From assembly GCA_028023455.1 (NCBI GenBank), contig JAQFVV010012396.1, positions 10,208,085 to 10,272,084 on the forward strand: a stretch of DNA of 64,000 nucleotides, written 5' to 3'. Positions 1-10,930 of this stretch are shown one piece after another. This stretch comes from Epiperipatus broadwayi. Its lineage: Eukaryota > Onychophora > Udeonychophora > Euonychophora > Peripatidae. The notes under the pieces were generated by a model. That model did not search any database. It was not told the origin of the DNA and was given only the letters and a program-made list of their open reading frames with translations. The first letter of the stretch is position 1. Every line of letters begins with the position of its first letter. The translations under genes were made by a program, and so were the position numbers.

Positions 1-783
1 TACCAATCGCGTATCAGCTATATAAAAAAAGTCTCAATTATGGAAGATGAGATCGTGTCATTTTTAAGGCTATTTCTTTAAAAAAAAAAGAGATAAAAAC
101 TGATGGCATTATATTGGCAGATTTATAGAAACTGAGAGCAGTCAAATTGTATCAGTTTATTTGAAAATAATTCATTGATCCATAGCTTGGAAGAAAAATC
201 AATATATATTTTTATATAAAGGAAATATGCCCACTATGGTCACTTTCTCTTATGTTATACACAAGTAAGATTGTTTCTGAAAATCCTTCAGTACAGATTA
301 CATTGAAAGAGAATTATATAAATCTTCAGAAATTCATTGCTTAATTATGCCTGAGAATAAATGCCAAGCAATACCAAAAATCATTCAACATGTGCTTTAT
401 TAGTTATCAAATATTTGATTCAATTGATTATACTAATGGGAATGGATAACCTTTTTAAAATGGAAGATAGCTTCATTTTTGGGAATAGTGAAAAGGCAAC
501 ACCAATCCAGCTCTAAGAAAATTGCTCTTATTTCTGCAGATTTTTTTTACATATTAAAATACACAATAAACTACAATTATTAATATAATATATCCTCCCT
601 AACTTTTTATAGCAACATAAAAAATAAGCTTTCCAAATTATTATTATTTAAACGAAAATTTCCTTTTATAAAAAGTATATTATTCTACATAAAAAAAAAA
701 TATTATTTTGAAAAATCATAAATAATTAATTTAATTAGACTTGTTTAATTTTTATTTGAAAGAAAATGAATATCAAATTCCAG
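1..783. other. AT-rich non-coding stretch
   Basis: No open frame, RNA gene or recognisable repeat is visible. The sequence is A/T runs and short homopolymers. It may include the 3' end of the hAT relic that starts just to the right, but no terminal inverted repeat could be picked out. Confidence 0.5.
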
Positions 784-2225
784 TTAGTAATAAATACATA
801 ACTTGAGTTGGTCTTCTAAATGAACATCAGTTAATTGGATCCATAAATGATTTTTAATTTGCACGAGATATGAAAATGTTGATTTGCAACAGTACATCAT
901 AGTTGCAAAACAAGAAAACATTATGAGAATATTGATGTAAATATGGATATTGATGTAAATATGGATATTCAACTGCATTTTTGGCCATATTTCAATGAGA
1001 TTTTTTTGGTATCAAATGAGATTTTACAATACCGATATTATCTTCCACTAAGTCAATCAATTCCACCTGTTGTTCCATGAATGCTTTCAAGATATTAATC
1101 AAATGTGATTCATATGTCAATTTTATTGCAAAAGTATATTCTTTAAAATCAGAAATTTTTATTGTAATCCAGTACAGCTATGTAGACTTCAAATGTTTTT
1201 CATACACGATTCTCTTAACATCTTCGTTTGGATATTGTTGATTTAGAGAAGAGATTTTAAAAATATTAACTGGATTTTTGATCACATATATATATTGCTT
1301 TACCATACTATCACACAAAGCATAGCATTTCTACAAAATTCTTCATCTAATAATTCACTGTCTTGTTATTTTTCATAAAATTTATTCCCACAAAGGTTAA
1401 AACATTTCCTAAAATTTGTCCTTTTGATAATTAGCCCACTTTATAGTAATATGGCAAATTGATATTATATGTATTATCATCTGATATAAGCTTTTCAAAT
1501 TGCATCTACTTGAATAAAGTTAACAATTGGAGTGGTGGATTTTTCACAAACTTTGCTGATGCAATGTGCAATGGAACAAAATTAACTTTTCTAAATTTGA
1601 ATGTTCTTTCTTTAACAATGGAACAACTGCTCACTTTCTTCTCATTGAAATTGTGCCATCAGTACATACACTCATTAGGTTAAACAAGGTTTAGTATTGT
1701 TTCGGATATATTTCATTAAAGTTGTTAAAAATATCAACTCTGCAAGTTTTCCCAGTAAGAGTCAGTTTTATTGATGGTTTTAGCTAATAATATTGAAAAA
1801 TATACATCCTTGTTTTGAATTATTGTGCAAAGTATTCTGTCACATTCAGAGCTAATTTGTGTTGTCTATCATTTGTAATTCTTGAAACTTTCTCCCAATC
1901 TAAACATCCTACTGCTTCAACAATAACTTTTTTAATCATTTTTACATCATTAAATGGCTTATCTCTTTTTCCAAATACATACACTAGTTTATATTTCCGG
2001 GTGCTGCCTTTCTTTTTTAATTTTTTGAAATACAGATTTACAGGTTTCTCCTTCTAGTTTCATATATTTCTTGTCCTTATGAGATAAATAATGTTGATCT
2101 GTATTGTATTTTTTAATGTCATTAGTACAGTATTACATAACAAACAAACCATTTTATGTTTCATAGAAATAAGAAAATATTGTAACTCTCAATCTTCAAT
2201 AAATGTTTTGTTTCTTCATTCAACT
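784..2225 (-). pseudogene. hAT transposase relic (GTF2IRD2-like type)
   Basis: Decayed hAT-family transposase read on the minus strand through several frameshifts and stops. From about 2200 downward it resembles the family in order. First is a BED-type zinc-finger remnant (CLLC followed by a spaced H...H, near 2170-2060). Next is a segment ending LVYVFGKRDKPFND (about 2010-1930). The catalytic-core block SVCTDG...KEHSNL...FHCTLHQQSL (about 1680-1540) carries the Asp of the CTDG motif. The C-terminal dimerisation signature QLTDVHLEDQLKL is in the open piece at 784-978. The usual family length is about 500-600 residues, so the coding extent fits a nearly full-length but dead copy. A palindromic element (2243-2842) sits immediately upstream. 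What is seen is the motif order; the family assignment is from memory of the hAT alignment; loss of function is inferred from the stops. Confidence 0.7.
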
Positions 2226-2338
2226 TTCCTTTAACTTTTAAAGACACAGAGGCTAAACTATCTATACTCGGTGCAAACCAGAGTAGTCAATGGATGCAGG
2301 AAGGTTTGTGCATAAAGTCAACTATCTAATGCCTACTC

Positions 2339-2398
2339 ATCCAATATCCTCAGATTAGTTTCTAGCTCATGGCTTTCATCAGTGAGGAGCTTTGGATA
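2339..2398 (-). ncRNA. Hammerhead-like motif in left arm of copy A
   Basis: Read on the minus strand. The strands ATCCAA and CCTCA precede an intact CTGATGA core, then a short hairpin AGC-CATGA-GCT, then GAAAC, a small stem III region, and TGAGG with TTGGAT closing stem I. CCTCA/TGAGG is fully Watson-Crick here, whereas other copies have TGGGG. An A-A mismatch closes stem II, which weakens the case for activity. The cleavage-site region reads AATC rather than AGTC. Confidence 0.35.
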
Positions 2399-2640
2399 AG
2401 AGAGCACTGCACCTAGATCTTAGGATCTAATGCAACCCTCCAACAGCCACTTTTTACCTTATTAGCTAATTATAAAAAAAGTATGAATGCTGAACTGAGT
2501 TCAGATCTATACAACTATACAAGTTAATGATCTTGAATTGGAAACATTATTGTGTTTTCATTTTATAGTTAGCTAATAAGGTAAAAGGTGCCTGCTGGAG
2601 GTTTGCATTAGATCCTAAGATCTAGGTGCAATGTTCTCAG

Positions 2641-2700
2641 ATCCAAGTCTCCTCACTGATTAAAGCCACAAGCTAGAAACTAGTCTGGGGATATTGGATG
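2641..2700 (+). ncRNA. Hammerhead-like motif in right arm of copy A
   Basis: Stem I would pair ATCCAA (2641-2646) with TTGGAT (2694-2699) and CCTCA (2651-2655) with TGGGG (2686-2690), around a 4/3-nt internal loop. The core is CTGATTA (2656-2662; the usual G of CTGATGA is T here). Stem II is AGC/GCT with loop CACAA. GAA follows at 2676-2678, then a minimal ACTAGT stem III and C2685 as the expected cleavage-site nucleotide. The layout matches type I hammerheads with a very short stem III. The core substitution and the A-A mismatch next to stem II make this copy probably inactive. Confidence 0.35.
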
Positions 2701-2855
2701 AGTAGGCACTAGATAGGGATTTTATCCACAAACCTTCCTGCATCTATTGATTACTCTGGCTTGCACTGACTATGGGAAGTTTAGCTTCTGTGTAAACAGT
2801 TTATGTAAGCATAAAGAATGGTGATCATATAATGTTTAGTGGTTTAACTTTTAAA

Positions 2856-3479
2856 AACATTTCTGGTAATGTATAATTTACTAACAAAATCTAACAGAAT
2901 TAAATATTTATAACTAAATTTAACATTTACTTAAAACTAAACTTTTTGTATATCAATATTATTCCATACAACTGAAAAACAATTTTTATGCACGTTGGTG
3001 AAAAATCTGTCAATTAATTGAACAGGGAAACAAAATCACAAACAGGAATCAAATATTGAGCAGATAAGAAAAAGCAACTGATGAAAAATAAAAAGGTACA
3101 TATATCAAAAAAATGTTTCATTTCATATAATAATATGAAATAGTAGCTAAATATGGACATCCTGGCTGATGGTATAAATATAGCCAGTCTCAGGGCATGT
3201 AGTTATCAGGCTGAGTTTTATACCTGAATACTATGACAATTTTCAATTGTTGCACTGAATACTACTGCTAGTCATGCATAAATATATATTAGAAATCTTG
3301 GAGAGATATTTATAAAAAATGTTGGGAGATCAAACTAATGGTAATTTTATAATAACAGGCCTATTTACATTCACAATCTGCTCTGAATGGTCTTCGATGA
3401 AATTTGTTTTCCTAAATAATAAAAAATGATGATTGGACATTTTAAAAATTTGTATTTAAAATGTTTTATTAACAAAAAA
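2856..3479. other. AT-rich non-coding stretch
   Basis: No ORF or recognisable repeat. It is probably internal or flanking DNA of the hAT element whose likely terminus is at 3548. Confidence 0.4.
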
Positions 3480-3509
3480 AAGTCAGAGAAAACAAACTGC
3501 AGACAAAAA

Positions 3510-3548
3510 TGATATAGTGCACCGAAGGTCACAGGTTCCACATCCCTG
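3510..3548 (-). repeat. hAT-like terminal inverted repeat
   Basis: On the minus strand the segment begins CAGGGATGTGGAACC, which resembles the CAGGG-type termini of hAT elements. Its position and orientation would suit the 5' end of the hAT relic at 784-2225, with the family P element inserted between the terminus and the coding part. The linkage is inference; no 8-bp target duplication partner was identified. Confidence 0.45.
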
Positions 3549-5335
3549 TGCTAAATAATACTAAATATTGTTAGAAAAATGTGTGTGAAAACATTATGAT
3601 GATATTGAATGGGACTAGAAATTGTAGTTTAAATAAAATGAAACAGACTTATTTTGCATTGTCAATGAATTAGGCAGGACTACATATCATTAACTTATAT
3701 GTGTAACTTGAACACTTAATATATAATTGGGTAAGCCAGATTTTATTGGTGGAAATCAATTACCATAAATTGTTTGATGATGTACTTAAACCAAAAATAT
3801 AGAAAACTTGATATTTATTACAAAAGGTAAAGAGTAGAATTAAAAGATTGAATGTTGCCAATTGAAGAATGCTACTTCAGTCAGAAATGTATCTTTGGGA
3901 TTATTTATCTTTTTCAGATATATTCATGTAAGCATTGCACTTTGGAGTCAGAATTATAAGTATACTAAATTTGCTTATTATTTAGTTAAGCTTAGATTTT
4001 TTTTTTTGTGTGTGTAGTATCATCTTAGCAATTTAGATTAACCATCCACTTACTGAGTAGTAAACATGTTTGATGAATATAATGGAACTCTTGTGATTAG
4101 TTTGTCTCTTTGATGTGCGAACATTACTTGGACCTCCTGAACAACTGATAATAAGAATAGCTTTTTTAATTTTGGGGTATATAGTAGACTAAAATAATAT
4201 TCAATCAGAAAGAAAGGATAGTAAAATGTGGAACAAATATTTTTTTCTACTTGGGAGAAAATATTCATATGGAAGTCTATCAGAAAAAAGTAAAAAAGAT
4301 TTAAAACGGGGCTATTAAGAAAAAGTAATAAAATTGTTATTAATATGCAAATTTATAGAAAAAGAAATGGACGAATATTTTAAATATATTAAAAAAGTTA
4401 ATGATAAACTATAGTTTAAGATCAATAACTTTTTCATCAATGATGAAGGGTGCATGATAATATTAATCATATTATTTACAAAATAATAATTTTTTTTAAC
4501 TATACCGCACTTTATTAAACCAATATAATAGTTTATAACTTTGTCAATAGATGGCAGTACAAAAAAAATGTTAACGCAAGCTTTTAAATAAAATTGTGAG
4601 AAAAGATAAGTTTATATATATAAAGTGGTTGATGAAATGATTTTAGGAATAGGACAAATGTAATTTATTATTTAATTGTTTTAACTAATTGCAAATGAAG
4701 ATTTATTTTGAAAAGTTGAAAAATTACAATGCTAAAAATTTTTAAATAAAAAATTATATTTAGATATTTGAATAATTATAAACATACACCAAGAATATCA
4801 GTCATATGCAAATTGATTTCTTATAATTTAATATTGATGGACAATCATAAATTTTTAGAAAAATATGGGAAAAATTTAGGAATGATAGATGAATTGGTGA
4901 TTGTGTATTTGCATCACTCAAGTTTTAGAGAAGAGATATAGACTGGATAGGAAAATGTATTTGTTTTTATTTTTGATATTGCAAAAACAGTGGGTGTTAA
5001 GAAAACGTTTATGATTTAAGATCATAAAAATGATAATAGAAAAACTTTTATTACAATTGTTGGAAAACATTATGAATCAAATAGAGTAACAAAATTAGCC
5101 TCAAGTGGTTGTTATCCTTTGTCATCTATGTGCTTTGTCATTACATTGTTTTTAAAAGAATTAGAAAATAAATTATTAAAATAAATGTAAACAATCAGTT
5201 ATACTCATTTTTATATCCTTGGGTCTCACACATTCTTATGATATTGTTGGCTTGAACTTAAAAATTAATTAGGTTGCATATTTTTGTGCTATTCTAAATT
5301 TTTAGATTGAGAATATTCATAGTTTTGTAGTTAAG
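3549..5335. other. AT-rich non-coding stretch
   Basis: Dense in stops in all frames. The minus-strand open stretch at 4050-4268 has low-complexity composition and no recognisable domain, so it is not called a gene. Confidence 0.4.
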
Positions 5336-5560
5336 TAGAGATAAAAGGTGGCTGCTGGAGGGTTGCATTAGATCCTAAGATTTAGGTGCAGTGCTTTCAG
5401 ATCCAAGACTCCTCACTGACGAAGGCCACAAGCCAGAAACTAGTCTGGTAATATTGAATGAATAGGCACTAGATGGGGATTTTATGCACAAGCCTTCTGG
5501 TATTCATTGATTACTCTAGTTTGCAGTGTGTGGCAATACGTATAGTGAGTTTTGCCTGTT
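5336..5560 (+). mobile_element. Family P single right arm (partial copy)
   Basis: Aligns along its length with the right arm of copy A, from the GGTGGCTGCTGGAGG inner segment to the AGTTTTGCCTG terminus near 5555. The left arm is missing and no target duplication could be paired, so this is a truncated copy or has an eroded left half. It includes a hammerhead-like motif (5401-5456). Confidence 0.75.
5401..5456 (+). ncRNA. Hammerhead-like motif with altered stem II pair
   Basis: Core CTGACGA (5416-5422), then a stem II of GGC/GCC around loop CACAA, then GAAACTAGTC. Other copies have AGC/GCT in stem II, so an A-U pair is replaced by G-C on both sides at once. That is the type of change expected if the stem is, or was, selected. 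The outer stem I is weakened here (TGGTA, TTGAAT). Confidence 0.35.
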
Positions 5561-5575
5561 TTATATATATAGTAA

Positions 5576-6399
5576 TAGTGTTTTTTATTTTCTTTTGTTC
5601 ATATGTGTTATTAATAAACTAATGTTTATTATTGATTTTATTTTCTGAGTTTGTTCCATTTATTATTTTAAATATATGTGCTCTTATCCATGAGTTCAAT
5701 ATTATTTTTTTAATGCAACTACTTATTATTTTTAAACTCTTTTCAATCCTGGATTACTATTAAATCTTTATATATTGGATTTTGAGATAGCATCATGGTT
5801 AAATTTATCATTAATCACTCTTTCATATATATTGCTTTTTATATTATACATATAAAACATCACAGCCCTCATTCTTAGGATGATGACACTGGTTCAATCA
5901 AAAATCAGGTCATAACGACCAATCATTTTTACAGTACTACGTCCTTTTTTTTTTATAAAACTCCATTTTTGTATATATATATATGTATTCATCATTGTAA
6001 GTACACTTCCTCTTTGACATATTGTCTATTGTTTAGAGTTATTAATATTCCTATTAATTTTATCACTATAGAAAATTAATATCAACAAAAAATTAATAAA
6101 ACTACACACACTTTCAATCAAAGCAGGTGCAAGTGTAGCTCAAAATTTAACCTACACCAATTCAACTGTGCATGCACCAAGGTGAGGTTGGATGCAAGAA
6201 CGTGTCTAGCTTGAGAATCTTTCTTTTGGTGTTGGAATTTGTCTGGAATTTTTATATTACAGTAGAGACTGAAATGGACAGAGAGGGCCAAGGAACTATC
6301 ATTTTTGCAATGAATTATTTATGTAAGACAAATAATAATTATGAGGACTTGAAAATTGGGACATACAATGGTTCCGAAAAGAGATTTCAGCTAATCAAA
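5576..6399. other. AT-rich non-coding stretch
   Basis: No supported gene. An open stretch at 6172-6453 (93 codons) runs into a hAT-like terminus and is best seen as chance reading through repeat DNA. Confidence 0.4.
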
Positions 6400-6438
6400 A
6401 ATAGGGACAAATCTCGAAAAATCGAGACATCTGGTCAT
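6400..6438 (+). repeat. hAT-like terminus (GGGACA / GAGACATCTGGTCA type)
   Basis: The sequence has two inverted GGGACA/TCTCG-type blocks ending GAGACATCTGGTCA. This resembles the right terminus of hAT elements whose left end begins near CAGGG.TGACCAGATGTC. No left partner was found within the window. It directly abuts the MITE at 6443. Confidence 0.4.
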
Positions 6439-6442
6439 ACTA

Positions 6443-6940
6443 CTCATGCTTAAATAAATCAGAAGAATATCTGCAATATGTTGTCATGGTAACACTACAA
6501 TTATATAGTAAATGGAATTATCACCCTAATATAAGATATTAATTACAATAATAAAGGTAAATTTTTTGAAGATAGATTAATAAGCGATCATTTTTATAAC
6601 TTTTCAAACAAATTAATATGCAATCTTTTAAATATAATAAACCATAAGTACCAACAACTAACTACTTATCATAAGAAGATTGCATCAGCATAGTTTTCAT
6701 GCTTAAATAAACTAATAGAATATCATCAAGCTGTTACCATGTTTATTTAAAATCTTAAGTGAATTGTAAATAAAAGCAATAACTGAAAAAGATTGAAATT
6801 AAATCTGCTTAGAAGCTAAACATTATTGTTTTCACTATAATCAATGTATGATCATAGATATGGGGTGGTAAGTATATTCCATTTATAGTATTGCCTTGGT
6901 AACAAATTGCTAACATTGTATTGATTTATTTAAGCATGAG
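6443..6940. mobile_element. MITE-like element with CTCATGCTTAAATAAAT inverted ends
   Basis: The left end (6443-6540) and the complement of the right end (about 6838-6940) share CTCATGCTTAAATAAATCA followed by similar sequence through GTTACCA.GG and AAATGGAAT...ACC. This makes an imperfect inverted repeat of about 95 bp around a core of about 300 bp. A third partial copy of the terminus, in the left orientation, lies inside at 6697-6760. No coding sequence. Target duplications were not evident. It is unrelated to family P. Confidence 0.6.
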
Positions 6941-9375
6941 AGCTGTGATAAAGTGATAAACTGTTTTCAATTATGATTTATATATTTATAACAATACTTA
7001 AAACATATATTCTACAAGAATGTGTGGGCAATTGATAATTAATATAGTCATAAAATGCTAAATTATTAACTAGATTTTCAATGCTGTGCTAATCTAAGAT
7101 GCATTGTATTGGCTTCACAATTATTAATTGTCTACACACTTATGGAATATAATTTTATGTGTGCTGTGTACAAAGTGGAAGAAATCACTCTAATTCACAT
7201 GTAAACAAACTCAAAGTTCAGTTAACAAACTATTTAAAATAATGCTTTAAGTTGCTAGACATCATTCAATATTAGTCATGAATATGATATGAAAATACCG
7301 AAAGCTTGCACAGCAATTTAAAATCATTTTAAAATACTCTTACTCCACTTCTAAAGAACTTTTGAGTTTTTTATTTACTGGACTTCTGTCATATTAATAT
7401 AAATATATTACCTAACATTTTTTATTCAGTTACAATTAATATTTTGTCTAGATACCTCTAGAAAATATTCTCCAGAAAACATTAATGGATTACATCTCAT
7501 GGTCTTTTGTAATGTTTAATACATTCATATGCTATGCTTGCAAAACATTTGAATGTGAAGGAAGCTTGCAAATCTTTCAGATATCTGAAGATTTCTCAGC
7601 AATCCTACTTTTTTTTTTTTTCATGTAAGTACCTCATAGCCATTTTAACTAGATATCAACTTAATATTAACTATTTTTAACTAGAAAGTAATTTATTTGA
7701 TATGATTTGTATTCTCCTCTGTTTCTCTTTAAAGGAATGCTGTAAAGACATTTGCCTCAATACAGTTTTACTGGTTCCATTCAGATTCATTTAACATGTT
7801 CATTTCATATTCTTTGTTTTAAAATTAGAAATGTAAATAGTTTCTCTGTCTCATTTAAAGTTTTTGAAAACTTCATATATTATAATTTAAAAAACTTTGT
7901 TAGATATTTGTAGCCTGTCAAACTGTAAAAAGTGATAAATCCAATGACAGGTATTCAGTTTTAATTAATTGTTTTAGTTCACATATTTGATTGCAGCCAG
8001 GTTTTATTTGTAAAAACATACAGAAGCTTTAAGTCAGTTGAATAATAAAATGAATGCTATCCAATATATTTGATATTGTTTTTAAAATAATATCTGAAAT
8101 TGATTTGACATTTTGGATTTGAACTATAGAAAAAAATAAATCAAAGTTATTTCTATGAATATATTGATCAAAAATGTGCGGACAAAAATTATAAAAAAAA
8201 TTTAGAAAAGAAAAATATCTTTCAAATGGATATTAAGAATAAATTTTAAAGAATTGTGAGGGAAGACAAAATACAGCAGTATAACAATATCTTCACTGAG
8301 TGGACATTTTTTTATGGAAAATCAAAAGAAAAGACTATTCTTATAACCAATGTAACACAAATCATAAATGTATACAAAAAATGAATTGACTTTAAAATCA
8401 ATAACAATCAATAATAAAAGAGCTTGGACTACCTTTGAGGCCATTGCTGATAAGTGCAAGATTATGAGTATTTATGACATTCGATCAATTATTTTATAGG
8501 AAATTGAAAAATAAAGCATTACTTTGAGAAAATGGTTTATATATTGGAATAGATGTTACCATTTCAATCAAAATCTTAACAAATTATGCAAATATTAGAC
8601 AATCTTATGTTACATTATCAAAATAGAACAGTTGATTTACAAGCTGAACTTATGGAAGGCTGAAACACATTAAGATAATTTGCAAAGCCAAAAAAATACT
8701 ATTGTGGGTTTTTTTTAAAACTATTATAACATGTTATTCTTATTCAATTTATAGATTTAAATTTTAGAATGCTATCAGGAAAATAGTTTTACTAGAACTT
8801 CTCACAAAAACTTCTGCATTAGATTCACTTTAGTGAAGGAATGAGGAAAATTGTGCTGAGACAAGAGTCACATTATGCAGTATTTTTTATCACCATATTC
8901 TTCTAAAGTTGTATTGAATTTACAACAAGAAGCCAGATTCAAACTACTTTTGTATTCTGAATCCGAACGGTTTTATATAAAAAATTAAAAAACAAGCAAA
9001 AAAAAAAATGTGGCTAAATGAGAGAAGACAATAGGAATAGAAATTAACTTTAAAAATGATGACATACTGCTTTTATCATTTTTCAATAAAAAGATCTTTT
9101 ATGATTTTTTACAGAACTAAGAATAAGAAATCTAAAAAAGATCTTGATATGGTATCAGTTATTAGGGCTACAATGTGTTTCTGTGCCATTTTATGGATAT
9201 AAAATTAAGGTTAATGTCTTCAAACAGTGGTGTGGGTGAAGATTTAATTAAGGAACAAGAGAGACAAATAAGTTCTTAATCAGATTAAGCCTGTCTTTCC
9301 AGTTGGAATATAAATGTTGAGTTTGAAATTATCTTTATATATATTGCAATGTATGTAAGCAAATATATCAAATGT
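6941..9375. other. AT-rich non-coding stretch
   Basis: No ORF of coding character and no repeat I recognise. It contains several A/T homopolymers (for example near 7610). Confidence 0.4.
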
Positions 9376-9491
9376 ACAGAAGTATAATTTATATGTCAAA
9401 TACATTGACCGGGAAACAAAATCAGGCCAGCTGCTTGGAATATAGCTATGCTAACTACTAGGCCACCAATGCTTGACAGAAGTATAATTTA
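9376..9491 (-). repeat. tRNA-derived SINE flanked by perfect 16-bp target duplication
   Basis: On the minus strand (9475 to 9392) it reads AGCATTGGTGGCCTAG..., with a tRNA-like A box, a B box derived from GGTTCG, and a 3' end in TTTGACATA. It is the same family as the better-preserved copy at 18825. The perfect direct repeats ACAGAAGTATAATTTA lie at 9376-9391 and 9476-9491. These long duplications are typical of LINE-driven retroposition. Confidence 0.85.
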
Positions 9492-10739
9492 ATGCAGGTT
9501 TACAAATTACATTACTAAAATATTGTATAATTGTTTCTAGAATGCATCAATTGAAAACATTTTCAAGATTAAAATTACTCCAGAGAATAAGATACTCTTC
9601 ACAAATCTCTTGGTCAACAAGAAAATAGTTTTGCAAACTGGTTGATTTACATCCAGTTTATTTTAGAAACTAATTGCAAATGACGAGTTAAAAATAAAAA
9701 TGCTAAAATCATCTGCTTTCCAAGAAAAGGGATGGAAGAATTATTACTTCATCATGCCTTTTACTGTATATAAATCAGTAAAAATTTGTATGGATTATTT
9801 GTGAACATTATGCATTTTATGGAGTAGAGAACCATCCAGAATGCTGAATATGGAGCTGTAAGCAAAAAAAGACCTTAAAATTAACTTTGATTCTGCTGAT
9901 CACTATCTAATGCTGAATAAATATTTGACATTTACCTGCTCCAAGAAGAAAACTAGCCATCTAAATTGATGATCTCATAGAAATTCACTTCTATAATTAG
10001 TCTGCTGCTAATTATTTCAATGTTCATAGGTAAATTGCAATGGAGATTCTCATAGGAAAAACTGCCATGGAGTGAATCAAAAGAAATTAAAATATTATTA
10101 TTGCACAGTAGACAGTTAAAATTGATTTCAATGGCCATATATCCACATTTATGGTGACAGAAATGTACAAATATACATGAGCTCACGAAGACATGAAAGT
10201 GATTAATTGAACTTTCTATAGCTATTCTCAATGAGTTTTTATAAACTGGAAAGATTTTTCCCCTCATGGGTGATCATCATATAATTTTTTAAGTGTAAAT
10301 ATATACATAGGTTTTTTTTATTATTATAATATTCTTTTTGTCAATTAAAGTTATTGTTATTGTTAATAATGTCTTATGAATTTCTTTAACCAAATAGTTT
10401 TTTAATTATCTTTTGACAATTATATTTTGCAAATATTTGAAAGTTACTGATATTTTAATTACTGTTATGAAGTAAAATTTGTGATTAATGGTATTACTAA
10501 CAATAAATTTATTTTTAATTATGATATTTAAAAAACCTGAAAGAAATTTAAAAATGCTTTATTTAACAAAAAAAAATACTTGAATAAAAAACTATAAAAA
10601 AATTTCATTTTATTGAACAAAAAAAAACCGAACTTTTTTTAAGAAGATAAAAATGATTTTGTAAAAAAAATAGTTCTTTAATGTTATGGGAAAAAATAGC
10701 ACTATATCCTATTCACATTAGTTTTTAGTGAAATAAGAT
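9492..10739. other. AT-rich non-coding stretch
   Basis: The minus-strand open stretch at 9953-10267 (104 codons) has no recognisable domain. It may be internal DNA of the hAT relic that ends near 10.9 kb, but I could not trace that relic upstream. Confidence 0.35.
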
Positions 10740-10930
10740 TTTAAAAAGCATAAACTATCTAGTGTTCTTGGTGATAAGTATGACCTTATCTTTGAAACAA
10801 AGTATCCCGTACTTGAAAAAGCTCTTTCTGATTTAATGTTGGTTGTTCTGATAGTATTTAAATGTCAATACACTTTTTCTAGATACTCCAGTAGCCTCAA
10901 AAAGCTTTATTTTGTTGGTTACAAAATAAA
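10740..10930 (+). pseudogene. hAT transposase C-terminal (dimerisation domain) relic
   Basis: The plus-strand frame starting near 10758 reads DKYDLIFETKYPVLEKALSD, and then a hydrophobic block followed by YTFSRYSSSLKKLYF. This follows the pattern of the hAT dimerisation domain of ZBED5/SCAND3-like transposases (KEEYP.L...AL..LL.F.. and then C..GFS.L..IK). The expected Cys-Glu pair is lost. Only about 55 codons are readable and the rest of the transposase could not be followed. Confidence 0.35.

Larger units (their letters stand above)
2230..2855 (+). mobile_element. Family P palindromic element, copy A, with 13-bp target duplication
   Basis: Element 2243-2842 (600 bp) between perfect 13-bp direct repeats TTTAACTTTTAAA at 2230-2242 and 2843-2855. 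The left arm (about 2243-2460) is the inverted complement of the right arm (about 2578-2800), with a core of about 115 bp between. The right end carries an extra terminal block of about 45 bp (GTAAGCATAAAGAATGGTG...TTTAGTGG) with no partner on the left. No ORF. Inverted arms suggest a fold-back DNA element or MITE, while a 13-bp duplication is longer than those of common cut-and-paste families. Homologous copies lie at 5.3, 13.6, 33.6, 36.0, 50.9 and 61.0-63.3 kb. Confidence 0.85.

Noticed and set aside
2230-2855. piggyBac/Kolobok MITE with TTAA target site
   Set aside because: TTAA occurs at several right ends, but the direct repeats extend to 13-15 bp and copies C and D do not show flanking TTAA on both sides; the longer duplications explain the data better.
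9953-10267. 104-codon minus-strand ORF as a gene
   Set aside because: No recognisable domain, biased composition, no supporting context.
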